Below, one piece after another: positions 35,880-44,933 of a stretch of 64,000 nt of DNA. The stretch's first letter is position 1, and each line of letters begins with the position of its first letter. Source of the DNA: Microbacterium helvum (GTDB lineage Bacteria; Actinomycetota; Actinomycetes; Actinomycetales; Microbacteriaceae); the NCBI RefSeq assembly GCF_014779795.1, contig NZ_JACXZS010000002.1, positions 1 through 64,000 on the forward strand, written 5' to 3'. The translations under genes were made by a program, and so were the position numbers. Under the pieces are notes generated by a model that saw nothing but the letters and a program-made list of their open reading frames with translations, was not told the DNA's origin and made no database searches.

Positions 35880-36371
35880 GTGGCGGTCCGCCCCATCCGC
35901 GTCTTCGGCGACCCCGTCCTGAAGTCGGTCTGCGCACCCATCGGCGACATCGACGAGGGCGTGCGCGCCCTCGTCCGCGACCTCGTCGACACGGTCGAGC
36001 TGCCCGGACGCGCCGGCGTCGCCGCCAACCAGATCGGCGTCGGCCTGCGCGCGTTCAGCTACAACATCGACGGCGACATCGGCTACGTGCTGAACCCGGT
36101 GCTCGTCGAGGTGTCGGGGGAGCCCGAGGCGATCGGCGAGGGATGCCTGTCGGTGCCCGGCCTGTGGCACGACGCCGTCCGCTACCCCTACGCGAAGGTC
36201 GTCGGCATCGACCTCGACGGCAACGAACTCGTGCTGGAGGGTGCGGGGCTGCTCGCCCAGGCGCTGCAGCACGAGACCGACCACCTCGACGGCATGCTCT
36301 ACCTCGAGCGGCTCACGCCCGAAGAGCGCCGCATCGCGATGCGAGAGATCCGCGAGTCGGACTGGTTCTAG
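35880..36371 (+). CDS. def: Peptide deformylase
   Basis: 163 residues from GTG 35880. Metalloenzyme that removes the formyl group from new proteins. All three motifs are complete: GVAANQIGV at residues 46-54, EGCLS at 87-91 with the metal Cys, and QHETDHLDG at 130-138 with both His ligands and catalytic Glu. It starts 2 bp after the MinD-like gene stop, suggesting cotranscription, and is followed by a strong terminator. Confidence 0.96.
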   Translation: MAVRPIRVFGDPVLKSVCAPIGDIDEGVRALVRDLVDTVELPGRAGVAANQIGVGLRAFSYNIDGDIGYVLNPVLVEVSGEPEAIGEGCLSVPGLWHDAVRYPYAKVVGIDLDGNELVLEGAGLLAQALQHETDHLDGMLYLERLTPEERRIAMREIRESDWF

Positions 36372-36377
36372 AGCGAG

Positions 36378-36413
36378 GAGGGATGCCGGCGGCCGAGGCC
36401 GCCGGCATCCCTC
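36378..36413. terminator. Bidirectional terminator between def and the acyl-CoA ligase gene
   Basis: A perfect 17-bp stem, GAGGGATGCCGGCGGCC and its complement, around a 2-base centre. It lies between convergent genes. It contains GGATGCC on both arms, like the P2 palindromes. Confidence 0.85.
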
Positions 36414-36424
36414 TCGCTTCTGAG

Positions 36425-38251
36425 TCAGCTGAGCGAGACGTTCGTGGTGCTCACCGGCACCGCGTAGATCTCTTCGATGTCGCCCGCGAAGTCGGCGAGG
36501 ATGACGTTGCGCTTGATGCTCATCTTCGGCGTCAGATGACCGCTGTCTTCGGTCCACTCCGTCGCGAGGATCGTGAACTTGCGGATCGACTCGGCGCGCG
36601 AGACATACTTGTTGGCTTCGTCGATCGCGCGCTGCACCTCGGCGCGCACCGCGGGATTCTTCGCCGCGTCGGCGAGCGACAGATCCTTCGGCAGGTCGTT
36701 GTTCGCCAGCCACGTCGGCAGCATCTCGGGGTCGAGCGTGATCAGCGCCGAGATGAACGGCTTCTGGTCGCCGACGACGACCACCTGGCCGACGATCGGG
36801 TTGGCGCGGATCGGGTCCTCGAGCGCGGCGGGAGAGACGTTCTTGCCGCCGGCGGTGACGATGATCTCTTTCTTGCGGCCGGTGATCGTGAGGAAGCCCT
36901 CGTCGTCGAACGAGCCGACATCGCCGGTCTTGAACCAGTCGCCGTCGAACGCGGCCGCCGTGGCCTCGTCGTTGCGCCAGTACTCCTTGAACACGTTGAT
37001 GCCGCGCACCTGGATCTCGCCGTCCTCGGCGAGGCGGATGCCCACGCCCGGCAGCACGGGGCCGACGGTGCCGATCTTCGACTTCGACGGGATGTTGACC
37101 GTCGCGGGCGCCGTGGTCTCGGTGAGGCCGTAGCCCTCGAGGATCGTGACGCCGAGGCTGTGGAAGAAGTGACCGAGGCGCGGACCGAGCGGTGCCGAGC
37201 CCGACACGGCGTACGTGACACGCCCGCCCATGGCCGCGCGCAGCTTCGCGTAGACGAGCTTGTCGAACAGCGCGAACTTGATCTTCGTGCCGAACGGGAC
37301 CTTCTTGCCCTCCTGCAGCAGCGTCGAGTGCTCGACGGCCGTCTTGGCCGCGGCGCGGAAGATCTTGCCCTTGCCGCCCGCCTCGGCCTTCTGCTCGGCC
37401 GAGTTGTAGACCTTCTCGAACACGCGGGGCACCGCGAGCAGGAAGGTGGGCTTGAACGATCCGAGCGCCGGCAGCAGATGCTTGGTGTCGGGCTGGTGGC
37501 CGACCTTCACACCCGAGTGCACCGCGAGGATCGAGATGAAGCGGGCGAACACGTGCGCGGTCGTGATGAACAGCAGGGTCGACGCGCCCGGCACCTCGAC
37601 GACCTCGTGCAGCGACGTGGCCGAGTTGCGGGCGAGCTCGACGAAGTTGCTGTGCGTGAGCACACAGCCCTTCGGGCGACCGGTCGAGCCCGAGGTGTAG
37701 ATGAGGGTCGCGATGTCGGAGCCGTTGGCGATGCTGCGGCGGCGCTCGATCTCTTCGTCGGCGACGTCGGCGCCCTGCGCGACGAGTTTGTCGAGGTCGC
37801 CGGCGTGCATCTGCCAGGCGGAGCGGATGAGCGGCAGCTCGGACCGCGCCTCCTCGAACCGGGCGGTGTGGTCGGCGAGCTCGGTGATGATCGCGATCGC
37901 GCCCGAGTCCGACAGGTTCCACGCGATCTGCGCGGCCGAGCTGGTCTCGTAGATCGGGACCATGACGGCGCCGGTGTAGAACAGGGCGAAGTCGACGAGC
38001 GTCCACTGATAGGTGGTGCGCGCGACGAACCCGACCTTGTCGCCGGGCTCGATGCCGGCGGCGGCGAAGCCCTTGGCGAGGGCGATCACCTGCTTCTGGA
38101 ACTCGGCGGCGCTGATGTCGCGCCAGCCGTCGCCCTCGGGAACGGCGAACAGCGCGCCGTTCGGCGTCTTCTTGACACGCTCGACCAGCAGGTCGGCGAT
38201 ATTGGCATGGGGATCGGCTGGGACGATCGCGGGGACTTCGAACTGGACCAC
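36425..38251 (-). CDS. fadD15: Long-chain fatty acyl-CoA ligase (FadD15-like)
   Basis: 608 residues from GTG 38251 with a GGAG site upstream. Adenylate-forming enzyme that activates long-chain fatty acids with ATP and CoA. The AMP-binding motif is IYTSGSTGRPKGCVLTHSN, then YGLTETTAP, FKTGDVGSFDDEGFLTITGRKKE, and the C-terminal hinge segment. The 600-residue length and a neighbourhood with plsC and aroG match the actinobacterial FadD15 group. A TAGAAT element lies near 38303, about 45 bases upstream of the start. Confidence 0.92.
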   Translation of the reverse strand: MVQFEVPAIVPADPHANIADLLVERVKKTPNGALFAVPEGDGWRDISAAEFQKQVIALAKGFAAAGIEPGDKVGFVARTTYQWTLVDFALFYTGAVMVPIYETSSAAQIAWNLSDSGAIAIITELADHTARFEEARSELPLIRSAWQMHAGDLDKLVAQGADVADEEIERRRSIANGSDIATLIYTSGSTGRPKGCVLTHSNFVELARNSATSLHEVVEVPGASTLLFITTAHVFARFISILAVHSGVKVGHQPDTKHLLPALGSFKPTFLLAVPRVFEKVYNSAEQKAEAGGKGKIFRAAAKTAVEHSTLLQEGKKVPFGTKIKFALFDKLVYAKLRAAMGGRVTYAVSGSAPLGPRLGHFFHSLGVTILEGYGLTETTAPATVNIPSKSKIGTVGPVLPGVGIRLAEDGEIQVRGINVFKEYWRNDEATAAAFDGDWFKTGDVGSFDDEGFLTITGRKKEIIVTAGGKNVSPAALEDPIRANPIVGQVVVVGDQKPFISALITLDPEMLPTWLANNDLPKDLSLADAAKNPAVRAEVQRAIDEANKYVSRAESIRKFTILATEWTEDSGHLTPKMSIKRNVILADFAGDIEEIYAVPVSTTNVSLS

Positions 38252-38404
38252 GGCAGCTCCTTCGGTACCGGACGACGGATTATCTCGGGTAGATCATCCG
38301 ATTCTAATCGGCCGTCACATCCGCGCCGTCGGGGGTGTGGACGAGAGCGCTCTGACTAGACTTCAAGACGCTGTCGCGCCCGCGGCGGCCGGGAAGGAAG
38401 TGCA

Positions 38405-39340
38405 GTGCTCAAGGTCGGCATCGACATCGGCGGGACGAAGATCGCAGGAGGCGTCGTCGACGCCGAGGGGCGCATCGTCGAGAAGGTCCGCGTCGACACG
38501 CCGACCGACACCGGGGCGCTCGCGCAGGCCGTCATCGACATGGCCCGCCATTTCCGCGCCGGTCACGACGTGGCGGCGGTCGGCGTCGCCGCCGCCGGAT
38601 TCATCGATCGCGACCGCGCGATCGTGATCCACGCGCCCAACATCGCGTGGCGCAACGAGCCGCTCAAGGCACGCCTGGAGGACGGCATCCAGCTTCCCGT
38701 CGCGATCGAGAACGACGCCAACGCCGCGGGCTGGGCCGAATACCGGTTCGGCGCCGGGCAGGGCGTCGACCACATGGTCATGCTCACGATGGGGACGGGC
38801 GTGGGCGGGGCGATCATCCTCGACGGCGAGCTGTTCCGCGGCGGCCACGGCATCGCCGCCGAGCTCGGCCACATGCGCTTCATCCGCGGCGGGCTGCTGT
38901 GCGGCTGCGGGCAGAGCGGATGCCTCGAACAGTACGCGTCGGGACGCGCCCTGCAGCGCGAGGCCCACGACATCGCGGACGCCGGCGGGATCGGCGAGGC
39001 CCTCGCGGCCCTCCGCGCCGAGACCGGCACCATCTCGGGACCCGCCGTGTCACGGCTCGTGCTGGCCGGCGACCCCGGCGCGACCGAGGCGCTGCGGCGC
39101 GTCGCGACCGCGCTCGGCGAGGCGTGCGGCGGCTTCCAGGCCGTGCTCGACCCTGAGCTGTTCGTCATCGGCGGCGGCGTCGCGCAGCTCGGCGAGGATC
39201 TGCTCGCGCCGGTGCGTCTCGCGTACGAGACGTCGCTGCCCGGGTACGGCGACCGCCCGGTCGCGCAGTTCGCGATCGCCCAGCTCGTCAACGACGCCGG
39301 ACTCATCGGCGCCGCGGACCTGGCCTCGGCAGAGGGGTAG
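38405..39340 (+). CDS. glk: ROK-family glucokinase
   Basis: 311 residues from GTG 38405 with GGAAGGAAG upstream. Phosphorylates glucose with ATP. The N-terminal phosphate-binding motif is IDIGGTKIAGGVVD, the catalytic Asp region is AIENDANAAGWAEYRFGAG, and the ROK zinc site is CGCGQSGCLEQYASG, preceded by HGIAAELGHM which supplies the zinc His. There is no N-terminal helix-turn-helix, so it is a kinase rather than a ROK repressor. A TAGACT element lies near 38357. Confidence 0.93.
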   Translation: MLKVGIDIGGTKIAGGVVDAEGRIVEKVRVDTPTDTGALAQAVIDMARHFRAGHDVAAVGVAAAGFIDRDRAIVIHAPNIAWRNEPLKARLEDGIQLPVAIENDANAAGWAEYRFGAGQGVDHMVMLTMGTGVGGAIILDGELFRGGHGIAAELGHMRFIRGGLLCGCGQSGCLEQYASGRALQREAHDIADAGGIGEALAALRAETGTISGPAVSRLVLAGDPGATEALRRVATALGEACGGFQAVLDPELFVIGGGVAQLGEDLLAPVRLAYETSLPGYGDRPVAQFAIAQLVNDAGLIGAADLASAEG

Positions 39341-39347
39341 ACGCCCG

Positions 39348-40037
39348 ATGTTCTACTGGCTGATGAAGTACGTGGTGATCGGACCGATCGTCAAGGCGAT
39401 CTGGCGCCCGTGGATCGTCGGCCGGCGGAACGTCCCCGCGGAGGGCGCTGCGATCCTCGCGAGCAACCACCTGTCGGTGATGGACTCCATCTTCCTGCCG
39501 CTCATGATCGACCGGCCGGTGTCGTTCCTCGCGAAGAGCGACTACTTCACCGGCAAGGGCCTCAAGGGCTGGGCCACCCGGATGTTCATGAAGGCGACCG
39601 GGCAGATCCCGATCGACCGGTCCGGCGGCAAGGCGTCCGAGGCGTCGCTCAACACCGGGCTGCAGGTGCTCGGCCGGGACGACCTGCTGGGCATCTACCC
39701 CGAGGGCACCCGCAGTCCCGACGGCAAGCTCTACCGCGGCCGCACCGGCCTCGCGCGCATGGCGCTGGAGGCGCACGTGCCGGTCGTGCCGGTCGTCATG
39801 GTCGACACCGACACGATGCTGCCGATCGGCCGCACGATCCCGCGCATCGTGCGGGTCGGGATCGTCATCGGCGAACCGCTGGACTTCTCGCGCTTCCAGG
39901 GCATGGAGGGCGACCGCTACATCCTGCGCTCGGTGACCGACGAGATCATGGTCGCACTGCAGCGACTGGGGGAGCAGGAGTACGAGGACGTCTACGCGTC
40001 CACCGTCAAGGACCGGCTCGCGAAGCCGGCCGCCTGA
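39348..40037 (+). CDS. plsC: 1-acyl-sn-glycerol-3-phosphate acyltransferase
   Basis: 229 residues from ATG 39348, seven bases after glk. Membrane-associated acyltransferase of phospholipid synthesis. The catalytic HX4D motif is SNHLSVMDSIFLP, the substrate motif is YPEGTRSPDGKLYRG, and a VPVVPVVMV segment follows. An amphipathic N-terminus (WLMKYVVIGPIVKAIW) replaces a full membrane helix. The order fadD15, plsC, aroG resembles the Mycobacterium tuberculosis region Rv2187 to Rv2178c. Confidence 0.92.
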   Translation: MFYWLMKYVVIGPIVKAIWRPWIVGRRNVPAEGAAILASNHLSVMDSIFLPLMIDRPVSFLAKSDYFTGKGLKGWATRMFMKATGQIPIDRSGGKASEASLNTGLQVLGRDDLLGIYPEGTRSPDGKLYRGRTGLARMALEAHVPVVPVVMVDTDTMLPIGRTIPRIVRVGIVIGEPLDFSRFQGMEGDRYILRSVTDEIMVALQRLGEQEYEDVYASTVKDRLAKPAA

Positions 40038-40085
40038 CCCGTCACGCGGCGCCGGTCCCCGTCCGCCCACGGCTAGAATCGGGGG

Positions 40086-41423
40086 ATGCTCCAGCACCTC
40101 GACGCACTCGACCACTGGCGGACCCTGCCGATCAAGCAGCAGCCGCAGTGGTATGACGCCGAGGCCGTGGCTGCGGCATCCGCCGAGCTCGCGACGCTGC
40201 CCCCGCTGGTCTTCGCCGGCGAGGTCGACAACCTGCGCGACCGCCTCGCGCGAGCCGCCTCGGGCCGTGCCTTCCTGCTGCAGGGCGGCGACTGCGCCGA
40301 GACGTTCGCGGGTGCGACCGCCGAGCAGATCCGCAACCGCATCAAGACGGTGCTGCAGATGGCCGTCGTGCTCACGTACGGCGCCTCGATGCCGGTCGTC
40401 AAGATGGGCCGCATGGCCGGGCAGTTCGCCAAGCCCCGCTCCAGCGACACCGAGACCCGCGGCGACGTCACCCTGCCGGCCTACCGCGGCGACATCGTCA
40501 ACGGCTACGACTTCACCGAGGGCTCGCGACAGGCCGACCCGCAGCGACTGCTGAAGGGGTACCACACCGCCGCGTCGACCATCAACCTGATCCGGGCGTT
40601 CACGCAGGGCGGCTTCGCCGATCTGCGCGAGGTGCACTCCTGGAACAAGGGCTTCGCGCAGAACCCCGCGAACCAGCAGTACGAGCGCCTCGCGACCGAG
40701 ATCGACCGCGCCATCAAGTTCATGGAGGCCGCCGGCGCCGACTTCGACGAGCTCAAGCGCGTCGAGTTCTACACCGGCCACGAGGGCCTGCTCATGGACT
40801 ACGAACGCCCCCTCACCCGCATCGACTCGCGCACCAGCACGCCGTACAACACCTCGGCCCACTTCCTGTGGATCGGGGAGCGCACGCGCGACCTCGACGG
40901 CGCCCACGTCGACTACTTCTCGAAGATCCGCAACCCCATCGGCGTCAAGCTCGGCCCCACCACGACGCCCGAGACGGCGCTGGCGCTCATCGACAAGCTC
41001 GACCCCGAGCGCGAGCCCGGCCGACTGACGTTCATCACGCGCATGGGCGCCGGCAAGATCCGCGACGCGCTGCCGCCGCTGCTGGAGGCCGTCAAGGACT
41101 CCGGCGCGACGCCGCTGTGGGTCACCGACCCCATGCACGGCAACGGCATCACGACGCCCACCGGCTACAAGACGCGTCGCTTCGACGACGTGGTCGACGA
41201 GGTGCGTGGCTTCTTCGAGGCGCACCGCGCCGTCGGCACCTTCCCGGGCGGCATCCACGTCGAGCTCACCGGCGACGACGTGACCGAGTGCCTGGGCGGC
41301 TCCGAGCAGATCGACGAGGCCACCCTCGCCACCCGCTACGAGTCGCTCTGCGACCCGCGCCTCAACCACATGCAGTCTCTCGAACTGGCCTTCCTCGTCG
41401 CCGAGGAGCTCGAGAAGAGGTAA
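40086..41423 (+). CDS. aroG: Class II DAHP synthase
   Basis: 445 residues. Condenses phosphoenolpyruvate and erythrose 4-phosphate, the first step of aromatic amino acid synthesis. The class II (plant-type) signature is seen in FLLQGGDCAETFAG with the metal Cys, VVKMGRMAGQFAKPRS, VTDPMHGNG with metal His, and GGIHVELTGDDVTECLGG. A TAGAAT element at 40074-40079 is 6 bases before the ATG, so the mRNA is probably leaderless. The transcript ends at the 20-bp palindrome just downstream. In M. tuberculosis aroG is likewise next to pknL, with a transposase gene between them; here a DUF559 gene occupies that place. Confidence 0.96.
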   Translation: MLQHLDALDHWRTLPIKQQPQWYDAEAVAAASAELATLPPLVFAGEVDNLRDRLARAASGRAFLLQGGDCAETFAGATAEQIRNRIKTVLQMAVVLTYGASMPVVKMGRMAGQFAKPRSSDTETRGDVTLPAYRGDIVNGYDFTEGSRQADPQRLLKGYHTAASTINLIRAFTQGGFADLREVHSWNKGFAQNPANQQYERLATEIDRAIKFMEAAGADFDELKRVEFYTGHEGLLMDYERPLTRIDSRTSTPYNTSAHFLWIGERTRDLDGAHVDYFSKIRNPIGVKLGPTTTPETALALIDKLDPEREPGRLTFITRMGAGKIRDALPPLLEAVKDSGATPLWVTDPMHGNGITTPTGYKTRRFDDVVDEVRGFFEAHRAVGTFPGGIHVELTGDDVTECLGGSEQIDEATLATRYESLCDPRLNHMQSLELAFLVAEELEKR

Positions 41424-41441
41424 GTCCCAGCCGCCGGCTGC

Positions 41442-41484
41442 GAGAGATCCTGGATGCCTCGGCCCGAGGCATCCAGGATCTCTC
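41442..41484. terminator. 20-bp perfect palindrome after aroG
   Basis: Left arm 41442-41461, spacer GCC, right arm 41465-41484, fully complementary, followed by TCTGTGTG. It fits a terminator for aroG. The piece TGGATGCCTCGGCCCGAG through TCTCTGTGTGCG is repeated in degraded form at 42799-42840, beyond the DUF559 gene, making a direct repeat that frames that gene. Confidence 0.8.
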
Positions 41485-41520
41485 TGTGTGCGGTTCGCCA
41501 GTCGGTCGATCGCCGTCGCC

Positions 41521-41702
41521 GAGACCGCGCGATAGCACCGGTCTGGTGGCTGGGAACGTGCTGTTGTGCGGTCTCGTCAGGCGCTCGGGCGCGTGCTGTT
41601 GTGCGGTCTGCCCGGCCGCTCGGTGTCGCGACGTACGTGACCCCGGCGAGACCGCGCGATAGCACCTTCAGCGCGTGTGGCTGCGTGCTATCGTGCGGTC
41701 TC
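41521..41702. repeat. Family P3 hairpin repeats, left cluster
   Basis: Two full copies (41521-41575 and 41648-41702) and one right half near 41598-41615. Each full copy is GAGACCGCGCGATAGCAC, an 18-19 bp variable loop, and GTGCTrTyGyGCGGTCTC. Differences in the right arm keep G.U pairing with the left arm. The 333-bp gap between aroG and the DUF559 gene is made almost wholly of this and the preceding palindrome; no gene is seen in it. Confidence 0.85.
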
Positions 41703-41756
41703 GGCGCCTGTGGATAAGTTCGTCGGAGGCCGGAGGGACTGCGGCAGGATCGGGGG

Positions 41757-42713
41757 ATGCCGCGCCGACCGTTGCCCGACGACCTCGCTGGATCCGCCTT
41801 CACCACCGGCGCTGCGCGAGCGCTCGGGATCGAGCGCGGGCGTCTGCGTGGCCGGGATCTCGTCCACCCGCATCACGGCATCCATATCGATGCGGCCTCG
41901 GCGGCCGATGCCGACATCGTGTCGCGGTGCGAGCGGCTGATCCCGGCACTCGGGCCTGACGATTGGTTCAGCCACCGCACCGCGGCACGCATCTGGGGCA
42001 TTCCGGTGGAACCCGCGTACTCGGCAGTCGAGGGACTGCACGTCATGACTGTGGGCCGGAGGTATCCCGTCCGGCACTCGGGGATCATCGGACGAGTCAC
42101 GGCGGACGACGCGCTGCCGCGGGAGATGTGGGGAACGCTCCCGGTGGTCTCGCCCGCCGCGGTGTGGAGTCAGCTCGCCCAACGCGGTGCGGTCACAGGC
42201 GGCGAGCTGATCGCGTTCGATTGGCTCGTCGCTGCGGCCGACTATGCGCTCACCGGCAAGCGCGGCGCGGACGGAGTGCGCCAGCCGGCCCTCTGCACGC
42301 CCGAGGATCTTCGTGCCGAGATCGTCCGGCTCGGCACAGGACGAGGCACTGCGATGCTCCGTGCCGCCCTCGACTGTGCGCGCTTTCCGGTCGACTCGCC
42401 CTACGAGACGCTCGTGCGTCGAGGACTGGTCGCCGAGGGGCTGCCGGAGCCGCACGTGCAGGTCCCGGTCGTCACGAGTGAGGGGCTGCGCCACGCGGAT
42501 GTCGGGTATCCCGCCGAGAGGCTGCTCATCGAGTATCAGGGAGACGCACATCGCGCGTCGCGACGACGGTGGCTGAGCGACCTGCGGCGAGTGCAGCTGT
42601 TACAGGAGGCCGGCTACGACGTCCTCCTGATCGGCTACGACGACGTCGTGCCGGACTGCAAGGCTCTGGCATCGCGGGTGCGCCGCGCGCTGCAGCGTCA
42701 GACCGCGCGATAG
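41757..42713 (+). CDS. AbiEi-like plus DUF559 (Vsr-like) nuclease protein, paralogue 3
   Basis: 318 residues. The N-terminal AbiEi-like part is FTTGAARALGIERGRLRGRDLV with HPHHGIHI, then the core FSHRTAARIWGIPVE. The C-terminal DUF559 domain has ADVGYPAERLLIEYQGDAH, giving Asp248, Glu259 and Gln261, where the other two paralogues have an acidic residue in place of Gln; a SDLRRVQLLQEAGYDVLLI helix follows. The last codons and the TAG stop lie inside a P3 hairpin repeat (42699-42754), so element and gene share sequence. No toxin partner is present. It separates aroG from the PASTA kinase gene. Confidence 0.85.
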   Translation: MPRRPLPDDLAGSAFTTGAARALGIERGRLRGRDLVHPHHGIHIDAASAADADIVSRCERLIPALGPDDWFSHRTAARIWGIPVEPAYSAVEGLHVMTVGRRYPVRHSGIIGRVTADDALPREMWGTLPVVSPAAVWSQLAQRGAVTGGELIAFDWLVAAADYALTGKRGADGVRQPALCTPEDLRAEIVRLGTGRGTAMLRAALDCARFPVDSPYETLVRRGLVAEGLPEPHVQVPVVTSEGLRHADVGYPAERLLIEYQGDAHRASRRRWLSDLRRVQLLQEAGYDVLLIGYDDVVPDCKALASRVRRALQRQTAR

Positions 42714-42914
42714 CACCGGTCGGGTCGGTGGGACGGTGCTGTTCTGCGGTCTCGCTGAATGCAGGGCCGCCGGGTGTGGTTCGGCAAGGCGAGGGAGGTG
42801 GATGCCTCGGCCCGAGCCATCCGGGATCTCTCTGTGTGCGCGACCGGCGGGCCGCAGCCGAGACCGCGCGATAGCACCGGTCTGGTCACAGGGAACGTGC
42901 TGTCGCGCGGTCTC
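42699..42914. repeat. Family P3 hairpin repeats, right cluster
   Basis: Two full copies, 42699-42754 and 42860-42914, in the same orientation as the left cluster. Between them at 42799-42840 is the degraded copy of the aroG palindrome. The first copy overlaps the DUF559 3' end. The second ends 14 bp before the stop of the convergent kinase gene. Confidence 0.85.
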
Positions 42915-42928
42915 GCGACAACGCAGGG

Positions 42929-44854
42929 TCAGCCGGCTGAGGTGACACGCACCTCGGAGCCGCGGTCCTGCAGAGTGCCGGCGGCGGGGTCGGTCGACGC
43001 GACGGTGAACAGCCCCCACACGAACTGCGGAACGACCGTCGTCGGCTTGAATCCGGCCTTCTGCAGCTCGTCCATCGCTTCGGCCAGATTGTGGCCGACG
43101 ACGTTCGGGACCTTGATCGGCGCCGGCCCCTTCGAGACCACGAGCGTCGTGGAGTCGCCGGAGCGCCAGTACCCGGGCTCGGCGCGATCGGCCATGCTGA
43201 TCACGTCGCCCTTCGCGACGTCGTCGCTGTACTCCTCGGACGTGCTCGAGACGGTGATGCCGGCATCCTGCAGGGTCTTCGTGGCCTGGTCGACGGGCAT
43301 GCCGATCACGCTCGGCAGCGGGCCGAGCGAGACGCCGATGGTGGCGGTGTCGCCCTGGTGCACCGTGCAGCCCTCGCCGCACTCGACCTTGTCGCCACCG
43401 CCGGCCGGCATGACGGCGACGTACACGACCGCGTCCTCGGGGGCGTCCGTGTAGTAGTACGCGGAGTCGCCCGCGGCGATCTGCTGGGCGTCCAGCAGGG
43501 CGCGCACGTCGGCTTCGGACTGACCGTTGAGCACGGGGAACGTCGCCTCGGCGGGGCCGAGCGAGACGGTGACCTTCACCTCGGAGTCGCGATCGACGCG
43601 CGTCCCCTGCTCGGGATCGGTGCCGATCACCTTGCCCGCCGGCACGTCGAGACTGCTCGCCTCGACCTTCACCGCGATCAGAGTGTCTTCCTTCAGCCGC
43701 GCCGCTGCTTCGTCGTACGTCTTGCCGGTCACATCGGCGACCACCACCATCGACCCGGGACCGGAGCCGAACCACCAGCCGACCCCGCCCGCCGCGGCGG
43801 CGAGCACCAGCACCATCACCAGCAGCCACACGCCGCGGGTGCGCCGGCGCTTGGTCGCGGTGCGCAGCCGCGTCGCGTTGTCGGTCTCTTCCATCGTGGC
43901 GATCGGCCCGGTCGCGGTGCTGGGCAGCACCGCGGTCAGCTCCCCGGTCGACGCAGCGGACTCGCCGATGACGCCGATCGGCCCGGTGCGGGTCACGACG
44001 GGCGTGACGCCGAGCTCGCGCTCGATGTCGTGCAGGCGGTTCAGCATCTCGCGGGCGTCGACGGGGCGATCGTCGGGGGACTTCTCGGTCGCCCACAGCA
44101 CGAGTTCGTCCAGCGGCTCGGGCACACCGGGGTTCTTCACGCTCGGGCGGGGGACCGAGTCCGTCGCGTGCTGGAAGGCGATCTGCATGGGCTGCTCGCC
44201 CTTGTACGGCTGCTCGCCGGTGAGCATCTCGTACAGCATGATGCCGATGGCGTAGATGTCGCTGCGGGCATCCGCGGTGCCGCGCGTGACGAGCTCCGGT
44301 GCGAGATACGCGATCGTGCCCAGCAGCTGCGCGCCCGACGCGGTGTTCGCGGTCGTCGCGCGCGCGAGGCCGAAGTCGCCGATCTTGATGCGGCCGTCCT
44401 CGGCGAGCAGCACGTTCTCGGGCTTGACGTCACGGTGGACGATGCCCGCCTTGTGCGCGGCCGCGAGGCCCGACAGCACCGCGTCGAGGATCGAGATCGC
44501 CTGCGGCACGGTCAGCCGGCGCTGCTCGCGCAGCAGCTCGCGCAGCGTGATGCCCGGCAGATACTCCATGACGAGGTAAGCCATGTCGCCGTCGCGGCCT
44601 TGGTCGAACACGTTCACCACGTGCGGGTCCGCCAGTCGCGCCGCCGCCCGGGCTTCTTGGATGAAGCGGCTCTGGAACACGCTGTCGTCGCTCAGGTGCG
44701 AGTGCATCACCTTCAGGGCGACGCGACGCTCCAGCCGCAGATCGGTCGCGACATACACCGTCGCCATGCCGCCGCGGGCGATGCGAGCACGCACCCGGTA
44801 CCGGCCGTCGACGAGACGGCCGATCAGCGGGTCCGTCTGCTGACTCGTGCTCAC
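42929..44854 (-). CDS. pknL: Ser/Thr protein kinase with four PASTA domains (PknL-like)
   Basis: 641 residues. Transmembrane receptor kinase. The kinase domain (residues 15-280) has the Gly-rich loop IARGGMATVY, Lys48, HRDVKPEN with the catalytic Asp at 141, and DFG at 160-162. After a juxtamembrane linker, one membrane helix lies at about 340-360 (WLLVMVLVLAAAAGGVGWWF). Four extracellular PASTA repeats follow, which in other kinases bind muropeptides; the second has an extra CGEGC pair. Synteny with aroG, an Rv2175c-like gene and idsA supports the PknL assignment over PknB. A TAGACT element 6 bases before the GTG implies a leaderless mRNA. Confidence 0.92.
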   Translation of the reverse strand: MSTSQQTDPLIGRLVDGRYRVRARIARGGMATVYVATDLRLERRVALKVMHSHLSDDSVFQSRFIQEARAAARLADPHVVNVFDQGRDGDMAYLVMEYLPGITLRELLREQRRLTVPQAISILDAVLSGLAAAHKAGIVHRDVKPENVLLAEDGRIKIGDFGLARATTANTASGAQLLGTIAYLAPELVTRGTADARSDIYAIGIMLYEMLTGEQPYKGEQPMQIAFQHATDSVPRPSVKNPGVPEPLDELVLWATEKSPDDRPVDAREMLNRLHDIERELGVTPVVTRTGPIGVIGESAASTGELTAVLPSTATGPIATMEETDNATRLRTATKRRRTRGVWLLVMVLVLAAAAGGVGWWFGSGPGSMVVVADVTGKTYDEAAARLKEDTLIAVKVEASSLDVPAGKVIGTDPEQGTRVDRDSEVKVTVSLGPAEATFPVLNGQSEADVRALLDAQQIAAGDSAYYYTDAPEDAVVYVAVMPAGGGDKVECGEGCTVHQGDTATIGVSLGPLPSVIGMPVDQATKTLQDAGITVSSTSEEYSDDVAKGDVISMADRAEPGYWRSGDSTTLVVSKGPAPIKVPNVVGHNLAEAMDELQKAGFKPTTVVPQFVWGLFTVASTDPAAGTLQDRGSEVRVTSAG

Positions 44855-44933
44855 GCTGAGAGTCTACGGAGCCTCAGCCGTGAGCCCGCGGAGCGCCTCG
44901 CCCCACGAGACCGTAATGTGACGGTCTGCCGGG

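Noticed and set aside
16690..42713. Classical AbiE type IV toxin-antitoxin systems
   Set aside because: The AbiEi-like N-terminal half is present in three proteins, but no AbiEii nucleotidyltransferase gene lies next to any of them, and the C-terminal half is a DUF559 nuclease.
41521..42914. CRISPR array at locus 3
   Set aside because: The P3 units are palindromic hairpins with irregular distances and a gene between them; there are no cas genes and no regular spacers.
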